Shown piece by piece: positions 9,343 through 19,106 of a DNA stretch of 45,685 nt. The stretch lies in NCBI GenBank assembly GCA_021822165.1, contig JAKARM010000002.1, positions 36,050 through 81,734 of the forward strand. Reading direction: 5' to 3'. Numbering within the stretch: the stretch's first letter is position 1; each line of letters begins with the position of its first letter. This stretch comes from Microcaldota archaeon (GTDB taxonomy: Archaea; Micrarchaeota; Micrarchaeia; Micrarchaeales; Micrarchaeaceae). The position numbers and the translations under genes were made by a program. A model generated the notes under the pieces. That model saw nothing but the letters and a program-made list of their open reading frames with translations. It searched no databases and was not told where the DNA came from.

Positions 9343-9805
9343 GCAACACCGCCAGCCTCTTTATCGCCTCCTTCCCGAGCTCCCGTACATTGGGATATGT
9401 TTTAACCCTGTCGAGCTGGCCGGGGCCGAACCACCCGATGCCGCCCGCCTCCCTCTCGTCGTACCTTAGCTCGCCGCTCTTCTTTACTGCGAGGTAGACG
9501 GTATCGTAATGCCTGTGTTTCACGCCTGTGGCATAGTTTATGTTCTCTATCAGGATGGAAAGAGGATGTACCGCGCTGGTTGCGTGGGGATCGGAAAACC
9601 TCCCTTCTGATGCGCTTACAAGCTCCACCGCCACCCCAGTCTCCTCGAGCACTTCGCGCACGGCCGCCTCCTCGGGGAATTCCCCCTCGTCGAGGTGCCC
9701 CCCGGGCGGAAGCCATACACCGAGCCCCTTGTGGTCGATCATGAGGACCTTTCCGTTATTAACGACGAAGCAGGTGGCGACCATGCATTTCTTGATAGTT
9801 TCCAT
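9320..9805 (-). CDS. NUDIX hydrolase
   Basis: Nudix box GGHLDEGEFPEEAAVREVLEETGV. Confidence 0.93.
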   Translation of the reverse strand: METIKKCMVATCFVVNNGKVLMIDHKGLGVWLPPGGHLDEGEFPEEAAVREVLEETGVAVELVSASEGRFSDPHATSAVHPLSILIENINYATGVKHRHYDTVYLAVKKSGELRYDEREAGGIGWFGPGQLDRVKTYPNVRELGKEAIKRLAVLHGKGYEG

Positions 9806-9876
9806 ACGATCAGCAAGCCGCTTGGCATCGGTTTTTATTATTTTGTTCCCGTAAGATATTTATCAGTGGCGATTGG

Positions 9877-10812
9877 TTGGCAGGCGAAAAAAAGGAGGGG
9901 AGAGGAGGTCTCAAGGTCTGGCTTAACGGAAGGATGGTTGGATACCGGGAGGCATCCGTACCCATATTGACGCATTCCCTCCAATACGGCAGCGGGATAT
10001 TCGAGGGCATACGCGCATACGGCACGAAAGGGGGGGCGGCGATATTCAGGCTGGAGGACCACATGAGGAGGTTCCTGAATACGGCGAAGATCCACCAGAT
10101 GGAGCTCGGATACGGGATGGAGGAGCTCAAGAACGCGGCAATAGAGGCCGTGAAGGCGAACGGGCTGGAATCGTGCTATATACGCCCCTTCGCGTTCTAC
10201 GACGATGATGAGATAGGGCTCGCCACGGGCGGCAAGAAGGTCAGCGTTGCCATCGCCGCCGTCCCCTTCGGCGCCTACTTCGGGAAGGGGAGGAACGAGG
10301 GGATAAGGTGCAAAACCTCATCGTGGAGAAGGATAAGCTCCGACCTCTTGCCTGTCGAGGCGAAGTCGAGCGGGAACTACATAAACTCGATAATGGCGAA
10401 CAGGGAGGCGCATTCCGCAGGGTTCGACGAGGCGATACTCCTATCGCACAACGGATATATAGCAGAAGGGCCCGGGGAGAATATATTCCTGGCGGAGAAC
10501 GGCACCCTTTTCACCCCGGCCAGGGGCAGCGACATACTGATGGGGATAACAAGGGATACGCTAATCAGGCTTGCAAGGGACAATGGGATAGCTGTGGTGG
10601 AGGAGCAGCTGCATAGGGAGATGCTCTATTCCTGCGACGAAGCGTTCTTCAGCGGGACCGCCGCCGAGCTCACGCCGATAGTCGAGGTCGACGGGATAAA
10701 GGTAGGAGGGGGGAAGGTAGGGGACATGACGAAGAGGCTTGCGGCTGCCTATTCGGAGACCGTCGCGGGGAACAACAAGACGTTCGCGCACTGGCTCACG
10801 ATAGTGAAATGA
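9877..10812 (+). CDS. ilvE: Branched-chain amino acid aminotransferase
   Basis: Class IV aminotransferase signatures: HSLQYGSGIFEGIRAY, KSSGNYINSIMANREA, AEGPGENIF. Confidence 0.95.
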   Translation: MAGEKKEGRGGLKVWLNGRMVGYREASVPILTHSLQYGSGIFEGIRAYGTKGGAAIFRLEDHMRRFLNTAKIHQMELGYGMEELKNAAIEAVKANGLESCYIRPFAFYDDDEIGLATGGKKVSVAIAAVPFGAYFGKGRNEGIRCKTSSWRRISSDLLPVEAKSSGNYINSIMANREAHSAGFDEAILLSHNGYIAEGPGENIFLAENGTLFTPARGSDILMGITRDTLIRLARDNGIAVVEEQLHREMLYSCDEAFFSGTAAELTPIVEVDGIKVGGGKVGDMTKRLAAAYSETVAGNNKTFAHWLTIVK

Positions 10813-10888
10813 GGCCGGCCATCCGCAGGATGCCGCAATAGAAAAGGTTTTTATCTATTCCTTGACATCTTTTCTATAGTGGGTTTGG

Positions 10889-12106
10889 ATGGCAAGGTTA
10901 CTGGTACTGGCCGTGGATATAGACAACGATCTCTACAGGAAGACCAAGATAAGCGGGCCGGTGATAGGGAGGCAGAACAACCTTAAGGCAGCCTACAGGC
11001 TGGCGATGGCAGACCCCCAGGAGACTGATGCCAACACGATGTTCGAAGCCGTCAGGAAGTACGACGAGCTCAAGAAAATGGGCCATTCGGTGGTGGTGGC
11101 CACGATAACCGGGGCGGAGAAGGAGGGATATGTAGCCGACGCGGAGATATCGAGGCAGCTCGACAGGGTCCTCGACAGGGTGAAGGCCGACGGATGCGTC
11201 CTGGTGACGGACGGGGCGAGCGATACCAGGGTCGTGCCGATAATAAAGACAAGGATAAAGATAAACAGCGTCGACTTCCTGAGGATGAAGCAGGCGGAGG
11301 CGATAGAGAACACCTACTTCACGATAATAGAAAAGCTCAAGGAGCCCCATTACGCAAGGATAGTTTTCGGCATACCGGCGATAATATTCCTGCTCTTCAC
11401 GATAAGCTATTACCTCAACTTCGGATGGCAGCTGCCCGTCGCGCTCATAGGGCTGTACCTGCTCATAAAGGGGTTCGGGATAGAGGAGCAGTTCGTCAAC
11501 TCCTTCAGGGGGCTGGGGTTCAGCATAGACCGGCTCAGCTTCATATTCTACATGGGCAGCATAATCTTTTTCCTAATAAGCATCATATTGGGGGACGGGA
11601 ACATGAGGGCTGCATCCCAAACGACCACGAACCATCTCGTGCTGGCGGCATACGGGATTGAGGGATTCGTCATACTCTTTCCGATAAGCCTCGTCCTTTA
11701 CCTTACGGGAAGGATAATGGATCTCGAGCAGAAGAGGATGAGGTACAGGGCGATAACGCTGGGCACCTACGTGGGGTATGCTGTGATCGTGATAGCCATG
11801 CTCTACTTCGTCGCCGCATGGATAATAGGGCAGATATATTTCTGGCAGCTGCTCGCTTACAGCGCCGTGGTGATGGCATTCGGGTACGGGGTATCGAAAT
11901 TCAGCGCGCTGCTCAAGATGAAGGCGATAAAGAGGGCAAACATAAAGGACAAGGAGGTGATAAACGACATAGGCGCATACATAGGGAAGGTCACCGAAGT
12001 CGAGGCGAAGCGCGGCCTCATGTTCGTGAAGACGGAATACGGCAGCACGATAAGGTACGAGATAGACAGGATTTCCAGCATTTCGGACCGGATCATCATA
12101 AGGTAG
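10889..12106 (+). CDS. DUF373 family membrane protein
   Basis: N-terminal LVLAVDIDNDLYRKTKI.GPVIGR plus C-terminal TM segments. Confidence 0.88.
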   Translation: MARLLVLAVDIDNDLYRKTKISGPVIGRQNNLKAAYRLAMADPQETDANTMFEAVRKYDELKKMGHSVVVATITGAEKEGYVADAEISRQLDRVLDRVKADGCVLVTDGASDTRVVPIIKTRIKINSVDFLRMKQAEAIENTYFTIIEKLKEPHYARIVFGIPAIIFLLFTISYYLNFGWQLPVALIGLYLLIKGFGIEEQFVNSFRGLGFSIDRLSFIFYMGSIIFFLISIILGDGNMRAASQTTTNHLVLAAYGIEGFVILFPISLVLYLTGRIMDLEQKRMRYRAITLGTYVGYAVIVIAMLYFVAAWIIGQIYFWQLLAYSAVVMAFGYGVSKFSALLKMKAIKRANIKDKEVINDIGAYIGKVTEVEAKRGLMFVKTEYGSTIRYEIDRISSISDRIIIR

Positions 12107-12181
12107 CGCTGTGCGCCTGGCGCACGCTGCAGATGCGAATGGCCCCCTTCCTCACGGAGCCGGATTAGGGCATGCAGGCTT

Positions 12182-12784
12182 TCAGAGATGTTTTCCTGCC
12201 GCAGGTTTGATCGTCAAGCACACAAAACCGTTCTTCTTCGCCACCCTGACGATCTTCAGGCCGCTGGACTTCACGGCGGAGATGGCTTCATCAATATCCA
12301 GGAGGTGCGAACTGAATCCCGGGAACATCAGACCGCTCCCCCGTTGCCGCTCGTATATCCGTATCTGCCCGCCCTTTGCCAAGAGGGATTTGAGGTATTG
12401 CAATGACTCCTTCTTCCTTGCCCAATGGTGGAAGGACAAGGTGGATATTATCATATCGAATTTGATATTGAACGGTACATGCCTGCTCGAACCCAGGGCG
12501 AATTTTATCTTTGTTGCGCTTCCGGCTTTCCTCTTTGCTATTGCTATCATGTCCCTTGACGGGTCCACCGCATAGATCCTTGCCCGCCTCATCCCCGACA
12601 GCCTGATAGGAATGATGCCGGGCCCAGTACCGACATCCAATATCGAGGTGAACCTGCTCCCCTCCAAATCCTCCAATATGAAATCATAGAACCCCTTCAT
12701 GGGCCCGATTTTCGTAATCATCGCATAGAGGTTCGAGAGCAGGGGGCCAAACCGCTCTTCATGATTGAGATAGAGGTCTTTCAA
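12182..12784 (-). CDS. Class I SAM-dependent methyltransferase
   Basis: ILDVGTGPGIIPI and YAVDPSRDMIAIAKRK motifs. Confidence 0.88.
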   Translation of the reverse strand: MKDLYLNHEERFGPLLSNLYAMITKIGPMKGFYDFILEDLEGSRFTSILDVGTGPGIIPIRLSGMRRARIYAVDPSRDMIAIAKRKAGSATKIKFALGSSRHVPFNIKFDMIISTLSFHHWARKKESLQYLKSLLAKGGQIRIYERQRGSGLMFPGFSSHLLDIDEAISAVKSSGLKIVRVAKKNGFVCLTIKPAAGKHL

Positions 12785-12948
12785 TTCATCACACGCTTTA
12801 CATTAGGTGAAAGAATGTTTATTATGTTTGCGGAGAATGAGACGCGGCCGCAGGATTGCCCTGCAACGCGAGCCGCAGCCAGGGCAAGGGTTAGCGCGCC
12901 GCGCCGAAAGCGGTATCGGCCGCCGGCCCCGCGCCCAGAAGGGCAGGA

Positions 12949-13227
12949 TCATTTCCTGCAGCTGTAATGGCTCGACAGCATTACATACCTCTCCTTGAAA
13001 TTCCTCTTTATGTATGTGCCCGGAGACCTATCCTTTCCGGTGTCCGGTGCGGCCCTTACCACAAGGCCGTACTTGCCTTCGGTTACATGGACCTCGTTCA
13101 CCCCGTTCACGTCCAGGATCTTCCTCGCCATGTCCATTATGTCCTTGTTGTGTGGAGGCCTCAAAAAATAAAAACTTTGGAGGGTGCTACGCACGGTTCC
13201 TATACCTTTCCCAAAACTCTTTCCCAT
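12949..13227 (-). CDS. Conserved small archaeal-type hypothetical protein
   Basis: 92-aa ORF with coherent core MDMARKILDVNGVNEVHVTEGKYGLVVRA. Confidence 0.55.
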   Translation of the reverse strand: MGKSFGKGIGTVRSTLQSFYFLRPPHNKDIMDMARKILDVNGVNEVHVTEGKYGLVVRAAPDTGKDRSPGTYIKRNFKERYVMLSSHYSCRK

Positions 13228-13546
13228 ATTAATCCCCTGTCAGCATCTACTAAAGCGACCTTGTCGGCATAACCTGGGCAATGCCATGGATGGCGGCATT
13301 GCAAGAGAGATACAAAAACAGCACATGGCTTCGCGCAACCCTCCAGAGAGCATGGATGCCGTATCCAGAGGAGGCATCGACGCTGTTACGGTCTTTCGGC
13401 ATATGCATCCCACGTAATTAAAGATACATTATCCCCATACCGGTATATATCCCTATTGAGACGTTATTAACGGAATAGAGGGAGGCAGAAAGCATTATTT
13501 TCTAATAGATTTTTAGATTTATTAATTTTTGGGGATATATCCTAAA

Positions 13547-13558
13547 TATATAGATACA
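13547..13558 (+). repeat. Direct repeat copy 1 (TATATAGATACA)
   Basis: Perfect 12-mer repeated at 13613-13624. Confidence 0.8.
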
Positions 13559-13612
13559 CTTTCCGAAGAGGCAGGGAAAAGGAAGGTTTAAAACATAATT
13601 GCCCCATATTAG

Positions 13613-13624
13613 TATATAGATACA
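13613..13624 (+). repeat. Direct repeat copy 2 (TATATAGATACA), just before the start codon
   Basis: Perfect 12-mer match to 13547-13558; ATG at 13626. Confidence 0.8.
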
Positions 13625-13625
13625 G

Positions 13626-15128
13626 ATGAAGAAGGAAAAGCTGCCCGAATGGATAAAGAAGGCGATAGAGAGGCTGGAGAGGGAGAGAGGGGAGAATGTC
13701 GAGGTCATGAACCCCCGTAAGGGGATATACTATGCCTATGCGATGACCACGGCCAGAAGGAGCGGGGGCAAGCCGAAAACTATTTCCAAATACATAGGGA
13801 GGATAGGGGAGGACGGGACCGTCACCGTTTCCAGGAAGGCGTTGATTGCGGCGAAGCAGGACGACGCCGGCTTTCCGGAGGGGGTGGTGAAATGCCTCGA
13901 CAGGATCAGGAAAAAACATAGGAGGATAGCGGTAATACCGACCGAAAAAGCATATTACATATACGATGTATGCGGTGATGCACCAGTATACCTCGGCCTT
14001 TCCGAACCCGACGGCAGCTTTATCCCGGAGCCGGAGGCGACTGAGAGGAAAAATAAAAAACAGGGACATGGAAGGATGGCTGAGATCGATAAAAATGACA
14101 GGATAATACTCTCGGCAAAAAGCATGAACTCCAGGATACCTACAAAAACCCTATCTGCGCTCTCGGGGCTGGGCGAGGGCGCCGTGATAAACAGGATACG
14201 GAAGTTGGAAAGGGCGTATGGGATAAGGTATATGGCCGAGATAAACCTTGAAGGGCTCGGTTACAGGGAATTCGTTGTATTCATAAGGTTCCTCGGGGAT
14301 GCGCCAAGGGAGGAAGAGCTGGCAAAGGCGCTCGCGGGAGAACCGGAGATCCAGTTTGCCGCGGCCATGAAGGGGAATTACGATATAATGATCTATGCGG
14401 CGGCGGCAGGATGGGAGGAGATCTCCAAGGTGATATGCAGAACCAGGGAAAACCCGGTCTTCAGGAGGCATGCGGCGGAATGGTATTGCACCCCCTTCGA
14501 GAAAAGACATGGATATATCCCGCCCAGGGACCAGTTCTTCGACATTGTCGAAAAGGAAAAGGTATGGAGTAGGACAAGGGAGACCCCGAAGAAAAGGGAT
14601 GGGAAGATAACCATCAACGAATTCATAACGCTGAGGGAGCTCAACAGTAACGGGCTGTCCAGGTTCACGGAGATAGACGAAAGGTACGGGCTTGGGAAGA
14701 CGGCATCGAAATACGCGTACAAGAGGATGAGGCAGAAGAGCGGGATAGTGAGCAGGACGACGCTGACGATGCAAAACGTCCCTGCGAGATACATTGCCGT
14801 CATGATGGTTAAGATTGTCGACCGCGGGGAATTCAACCGGGCCATGGAGGAAGCGCTATGGGAAACGATAAGGGAGATTGGGGAGGCGACCGACAGATAC
14901 CTGCTTGGGGGAAGGATACAGATCCCGGACGGCATCCTCTGCATCGCCCCTGTATTCTGGAATGCGGGCCTCCCGGAGCTGCAGGAGGAACTGGAGAGCA
15001 GGATAAAGGGGGTGAGGGTAGAGAACATGGTGATGACGGACATCCTTGTCGGAAAGCTATGTTACAGGCTATCGGAAGCCGGGAAAGATACGCAGATGCC
15101 ACGGGGGATGGAATATAGTAATATATAG
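13626..15128 (+). CDS. Multidomain protein: transposase-like N-terminal motif plus Lrp/AsnC-like wHTH/ligand-binding region(s)
   Basis: N-terminus IYYAYAMTTARRSGGKPKTISKYIGRIGEDG resembles IS1634/IS4-type transposase N-termini; centre DRIILSAKSMNSRIPTKTLSALSGLGEGAVINRIRKLE...IRYMAEINLEGLGY is Lrp/AsnC-like. Confidence 0.75.
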   Translation: MKKEKLPEWIKKAIERLERERGENVEVMNPRKGIYYAYAMTTARRSGGKPKTISKYIGRIGEDGTVTVSRKALIAAKQDDAGFPEGVVKCLDRIRKKHRRIAVIPTEKAYYIYDVCGDAPVYLGLSEPDGSFIPEPEATERKNKKQGHGRMAEIDKNDRIILSAKSMNSRIPTKTLSALSGLGEGAVINRIRKLERAYGIRYMAEINLEGLGYREFVVFIRFLGDAPREEELAKALAGEPEIQFAAAMKGNYDIMIYAAAAGWEEISKVICRTRENPVFRRHAAEWYCTPFEKRHGYIPPRDQFFDIVEKEKVWSRTRETPKKRDGKITINEFITLRELNSNGLSRFTEIDERYGLGKTASKYAYKRMRQKSGIVSRTTLTMQNVPARYIAVMMVKIVDRGEFNRAMEEALWETIREIGEATDRYLLGGRIQIPDGILCIAPVFWNAGLPELQEELESRIKGVRVENMVMTDILVGKLCYRLSEAGKDTQMPRGMEYSNI

Positions 15129-15211
15129 GTATGCAGTGGTAAATTAAGCATCGGTTAGTGCGTAGATACGGCAGCGTCATGCTTTGCGTGTTTTTCCGGA
15201 AGGCTGGATCC

Positions 15212-15562
15212 ATGAAATTGCAAGGATACCGCAGGAGGTACAGCCGATCAGAGAGCGCCGGACAGTCACCGGTGGAGCTCGACAACAGGAACATACTGCT
15301 CCATGAACTCATAGGGCTGGAGGTGAGGGTAGTGAACAGCCACGACCCAAAACAGATAGGGACGGAGGGCAAAGTGCACTACGAAACCAAAAATACGCTG
15401 GAGATAGCCACAAGGGAGGGTATAAAGAAGGTTGTCAAGAAAATATCAACATTTAAATTCATTACTGGCAAAAAGAGTTATATTGTCAAAGGGGGCGAAA
15501 TAAGCTTTAGGCCCTATGAACGTATAGAAAAATCCCAGAAGTTCTGCAAGAAAAGAGCGTAA
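15212..15562 (+). CDS. rnp1: Ribonuclease P protein component 1 (Rpp29/Pop4)
   Basis: ELIGLEVRVVNSHDPKQIGTEGKVHYETKNTLEI; start inferred at MKLQGYRRR inside ORF 15158..15562. Confidence 0.9.
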   Translation: MKLQGYRRRYSRSESAGQSPVELDNRNILLHELIGLEVRVVNSHDPKQIGTEGKVHYETKNTLEIATREGIKKVVKKISTFKFITGKKSYIVKGGEISFRPYERIEKSQKFCKKRA

Positions 15563-15919
15563 GTGCAAGGTGCTACTGCCTTGCATGTTTCTGAAAAGGT
15601 AGAATTATCGCAGAGTGATTGTATAGAATGCATGGACATTAGGTGCCCTGTTCACGGAAGCGTGAAAACGAGAGGCAGCGAGATGGAAGGTATAGTCGTA
15701 AGCAGCAAGGCGAGGAAGACCGTGATAGTGGAAAGGCCCTACACCGTATACCTCAGCAAGTACGAAAGGTCTCTCAGGAAAAGGTCCAGGATAGCCGCGC
15801 ACAACCCCGAGTGCATGAATGCCGTTATGGGAGACGCTGTGGTAATCGCGGAGACCAGGAGGCTGAGCAAGACCAAGTCGTTCGCCGTCACCAAGGTCAT
15901 AAAGAAGGAGATTGAATGA
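15563..15919 (+). CDS. rps17: Ribosomal protein uS17
   Basis: CPVHGSVKTRG...VVSSKARKTVIVERPYTVYLSKYERSLRKRSRIAAHNP. Confidence 0.95.
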   Translation: MQGATALHVSEKVELSQSDCIECMDIRCPVHGSVKTRGSEMEGIVVSSKARKTVIVERPYTVYLSKYERSLRKRSRIAAHNPECMNAVMGDAVVIAETRRLSKTKSFAVTKVIKKEIE

Positions 15920-16317
15920 AGGGAGTATCGTCAAACATACCGAAAACGCTCATACCGAGCAGCAGGCTCACGTGCGCCGACAACAGCGGCGCGAAGATCC
16001 TTATGATAATAAATAAGGTTGGAAAGGGCGGAAGGAAGGGCGGCAAGCTCGCCAGCTCGGGGATAGGGGACATCGTAATGACCTCCGTGAAGAGCGGCAA
16101 TCCGCAGTATGCGAAGACCAAGGCCCTCGCCGTGATAATAAGGCAGAAGAGCCCTATCAGGAGGGCGAACGGCATGAGGGTGAGGTTCGAGGACAATGCC
16201 GCGATCCTGATAAAGGAAGGGCATCTCCCGATAGGCACGGAGGTGAAGGGCGCCATGGCCAGGGAGGTGATAGAGAGGTATATAAAACTCGCAGGCATAG
16301 CCTCGAGGGTGGTCTGA
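15916..16317 (+). CDS. rpl14: Ribosomal protein uL14
   Basis: LTCADNSGAKILMIINKVGKGGRKG; AVIIRQKSPIRRANGMRVRFEDNAAILI. Confidence 0.97.
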   Translation: MKGVSSNIPKTLIPSSRLTCADNSGAKILMIINKVGKGGRKGGKLASSGIGDIVMTSVKSGNPQYAKTKALAVIIRQKSPIRRANGMRVRFEDNAAILIKEGHLPIGTEVKGAMAREVIERYIKLAGIASRVV

Positions 16318-16782
16318 TTGATCAAGAGCAGCAAACCCAGGATACAGAGGCTTTTCAGGATGACGGCGCCGCTGCACATAGCGCGCAGGTTCCTGAACGC
16401 GCACATAGACAAGAAACTGAAGGAGAAGCTGGGGATCAAGAGGAGGACCGTGACTGTGGTGCAGGGAGACTCGGTCAAGGTGGTAAGCGGATCGCACAAG
16501 GGGCAGGAGGGCAAGGTCGTGCTCCTGAACGTGAAGAAGGGGAGGGTGGCGATAGACTCAATATCCAGCAAGACCATGAGGGGCAAGGAATCCCACCCCA
16601 TGATAGGCGTAGGCAACCTCTCCATAACCGAGCTGAACCTGGCGGACAAATGGAGGGCGGAAAAGCTGAAAGTGAAGCAGCATGCGCCGAGCAAGCAGGC
16701 AATGGCGGCCAAGGGAGAGGGAGCGGCACTGCCGCCGAAAGCGGTGGGCGCCGGATCCGCAACTGCAATGGAGGATAAGTGA
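16318..16782 (+). CDS. rpl24: Ribosomal protein uL24
   Basis: VVQGDSVKVVSGSHKGQEGKV KOW motif; TTG start; syntenic. Confidence 0.95.
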   Translation: MIKSSKPRIQRLFRMTAPLHIARRFLNAHIDKKLKEKLGIKRRTVTVVQGDSVKVVSGSHKGQEGKVVLLNVKKGRVAIDSISSKTMRGKESHPMIGVGNLSITELNLADKWRAEKLKVKQHAPSKQAMAAKGEGAALPPKAVGAGSATAMEDK

Positions 16783-16787
16783 TAGAT

Positions 16788-17474
16788 ATGGCAAACAAGG
16801 GCAATTCAAGGCACATCAAATCTCTGGCGTCGCCGGAGTACTTCTCGATCCACAGGAAAGCCGGCGGAAGGTACGTGGTGAAGCCCGTTCCGGGAAGGCA
16901 TTCTGTGGAGAAGAGCGTGGCGCTCTCGCTGTTCGTCAAGAAATTGGGGGTGGCAAGGACCACTAGCGAGGCTACGGCAGTGATAAGGGGCGGAGGCGTA
17001 ATCGTCAATGGAAAGGCCATAAAGGAGGCAAAATACCCGGTAGGCATGAACGACCACATAGCCCTGGTCGCGGACAACAAGCTCTACGAAGCAGGGATAA
17101 ACGGCAGGGGGCAGCTCTCCTTCAAGGAAGTGAAGGAAGGCGCACCGACGCAGCAGTACAAGGTCGTAGGGAAATACAAGGGCAAGAAGGATACCATGAT
17201 GATAAGGCTCCACGATGGGAGGAGCATGAAGTCCGACGGGAAGATAGACAGGAACGACTCCGTCGTGCTCGACAAGTCGATGGCGGTGAAGGGAGTGCTA
17301 AAGATGAAGGAGAACGCCAAGTGCATCATCATAGACGGGGTGCACGTCGGGGCGGAAGGGAAGGTCGTGGAGATCAGGGAGGGCAACATGCACAAGGGGG
17401 CTGCCGCCCTGATAGAGTCCTCGCACGGGGAGAAGTTTGAAACGCTTGTCAGGAATCTTATGGTGATCGGTTGA
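16788..17474 (+). CDS. rps4e: Ribosomal protein eS4
   Basis: HIKSLASPEYFSIHRKAGGRYVVKPVPGRHSVEKSVAL; syntenic. Confidence 0.95.
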   Translation: MANKGNSRHIKSLASPEYFSIHRKAGGRYVVKPVPGRHSVEKSVALSLFVKKLGVARTTSEATAVIRGGGVIVNGKAIKEAKYPVGMNDHIALVADNKLYEAGINGRGQLSFKEVKEGAPTQQYKVVGKYKGKKDTMMIRLHDGRSMKSDGKIDRNDSVVLDKSMAVKGVLKMKENAKCIIIDGVHVGAEGKVVEIREGNMHKGAAALIESSHGEKFETLVRNLMVIG

Positions 17475-18004
17475 GCAATGAAACTCCAGCCAACAAGATG
17501 CATGAAGTCGAAGTCAACAAGCTGGTGATAAACATCGGGACTGCGGATGACGACCAGAGGCAGGTCAGCGCAAGGCGCCTGCTCGAACTGATAACGAAGA
17601 GGAAGCCGGCTGACGGGATATCGAAGAAGAGGCTCCCCGAATTCAAGATAGTGAAGGGCAAGAAGATAGGGGCGTTCGTGACGATGAGGGGCGACGAGAG
17701 CACAGCCACGATAGGCAGGCTTTTCGAGGCGGTGGACAAGAAGGTTAAGGAGGAGTCGATATCGGAAAACACGGTCAACTTCGGCATAAGGGAATACATA
17801 GACATAAACGGGGTGAAGTACGACCCCAAGGTCGGGATGATGGGCATGAATGTCAACATCTCCTTCAAGAGGAAGGGCGGCAGGGTCGCCACCAGGAAAA
17901 TAAAGAGGGGAAAGATACCCGAAAGGCATAAGATGGTCACGAGGGAGGAAATAAGGGAGTTCCTCGGCAGGGCATTCGGAGTGAGCACAACTACAGAGAC
18001 GTGA
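17471..18004 (+). CDS. rpl5: Ribosomal protein uL5
   Basis: VNKLVINIGTADDDQR...IGAFVTMRGDE; TTG start overlaps the eS4 stop. Confidence 0.95.
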   Translation: MSNETPANKMHEVEVNKLVINIGTADDDQRQVSARRLLELITKRKPADGISKKRLPEFKIVKGKKIGAFVTMRGDESTATIGRLFEAVDKKVKEESISENTVNFGIREYIDINGVKYDPKVGMMGMNVNISFKRKGGRVATRKIKRGKIPERHKMVTREEIREFLGRAFGVSTTTET

Positions 18005-18008
18005 ATTC

Positions 18009-18167
18009 ATGAAAATTAAAATGGAGGACAAGCTGAAAGGCAAGGGCACAAGGAAGTGTAAAATATGCGGCACCTCGAGAGGCCTTATAAGGGCGCACTC
18101 CATAAACATATGCAGGAGGTGCTTCAGGGAAGTGGCCGTCGAGATAGGGTTCACGAAATACGGGTGA
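18009..18167 (+). CDS. rps14: Ribosomal protein uS14 (zinc-ribbon type)
   Basis: 52-aa ORF below the track cutoff: MKIKMEDKLKGKGTRKCKICGTSRGLIRAHSINICRRCFREVAVEIGFTKYG; CxxC...CxxC; syntenic between uL5 and uS8. Confidence 0.96.
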   Translation: MKIKMEDKLKGKGTRKCKICGTSRGLIRAHSINICRRCFREVAVEIGFTKYG

Positions 18168-18172
18168 GTTGA

Positions 18173-18556
18173 ATGGTAGACTATCTTGCTGATGCAATAA
18201 ATACAATAAGGACGAACGAGCATATAGGCAGAAGGGAATGTACAATACGCTCCACGAAGCTCATACGCGCGGTCATGGATGTGATGAAGGGCGGCTCCTA
18301 CATAGGAGGCTATGAGGAGTTCGACGACAGGCATGTAAGGATGATGAAGGTAAGCCTCTCGAACAGGATAAACAAGGTAGGGGTCATCAAGCCACGCAGC
18401 GCAGTCACGAAAAACAACATAAGGGACTACGAGTCGAGGTACATACCGAGCAGGGATTTCGGGATGCTCATAATATCCACCCCGGCCGGACTGATGACGA
18501 ACAAGGAGGCGAAGGAGAAGGGAACTGGAGGAAGGTTGATTGCTTATGTCTACTGA
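18173..18556 (+). CDS. rps8: Ribosomal protein uS8
   Basis: DYLADAINTIRTNEHIGRREC...RDFGMLIISTPAGLMTNKEAKEKGTGGRLIAYVY. Confidence 0.97.
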   Translation: MVDYLADAINTIRTNEHIGRRECTIRSTKLIRAVMDVMKGGSYIGGYEEFDDRHVRMMKVSLSNRINKVGVIKPRSAVTKNNIRDYESRYIPSRDFGMLIISTPAGLMTNKEAKEKGTGGRLIAYVY

Positions 18557-19091
18557 AAACAACGTGGTGTATTCCGTAAAAATCCCCGAGGGCAGGGAGG
18601 TCATGATAGAGGGGGACGTCATCACCGTGAAGGGCGCCCTCGGCACCAACAGCAGGAAGTTCAACGACGCACTGGTGAGCATAACGAAGGATGGGGATGC
18701 GGTCACCATATCGGCGCTGAACGAGAAAAAGCTCAGGAAGAAGGCAGCCAATACGGCGAACGCGATCAGGAAGGAGATAGAGAACGACATGAAGGGGGTG
18801 GGCGAGCACTTCGAGATAATGATGGAGACCGTATTCTCCCACTTCCCGATAACGGTGGAGGTGAAGGACAGGGAGGTCAACATCAAGAACATCTTCGGGG
18901 AAAGGTTCCAGAGGGTCATAGACATAGTCGGCAGCACGAAGGTGGATGTAAAGGACAACGTGGTGAAGGTGTACGGGATAAGCCGCGACGACGTGTCCCA
19001 GACGGCGGCGAACATAAGGAAGGGATGCAAGGCGCACAACAAGGACGAGAGGATATTCCAGGACGGGGTATACTACAGCATTGTGGAATAG
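18546..19091 (+). CDS. rpl6: Ribosomal protein uL6
   Basis: IPEGREVMIEGDVITVKGALG; start inferred at MSTENN; syntenic. Confidence 0.95.
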   Translation: MSTENNVVYSVKIPEGREVMIEGDVITVKGALGTNSRKFNDALVSITKDGDAVTISALNEKKLRKKAANTANAIRKEIENDMKGVGEHFEIMMETVFSHFPITVEVKDREVNIKNIFGERFQRVIDIVGSTKVDVKDNVVKVYGISRDDVSQTAANIRKGCKAHNKDERIFQDGVYYSIVE

Positions 19092-19106
19092 CGTTATGGT
19101 TTTTAT

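Noticed and set aside
12111-12125. GTGCG-CCTGG-CGCAC hairpin after DUF373 gene
   Set aside because: Short stem without a T-run; plausible terminator but not supportable.
17084-19042. 652-aa minus-strand ORF
   Set aside because: Antisense to eS4-uL5-uS14-uS8-uL6; His/Tyr/Leu/Ser-rich composition typical of shadow ORFs opposite AGG/ATA-rich genes.
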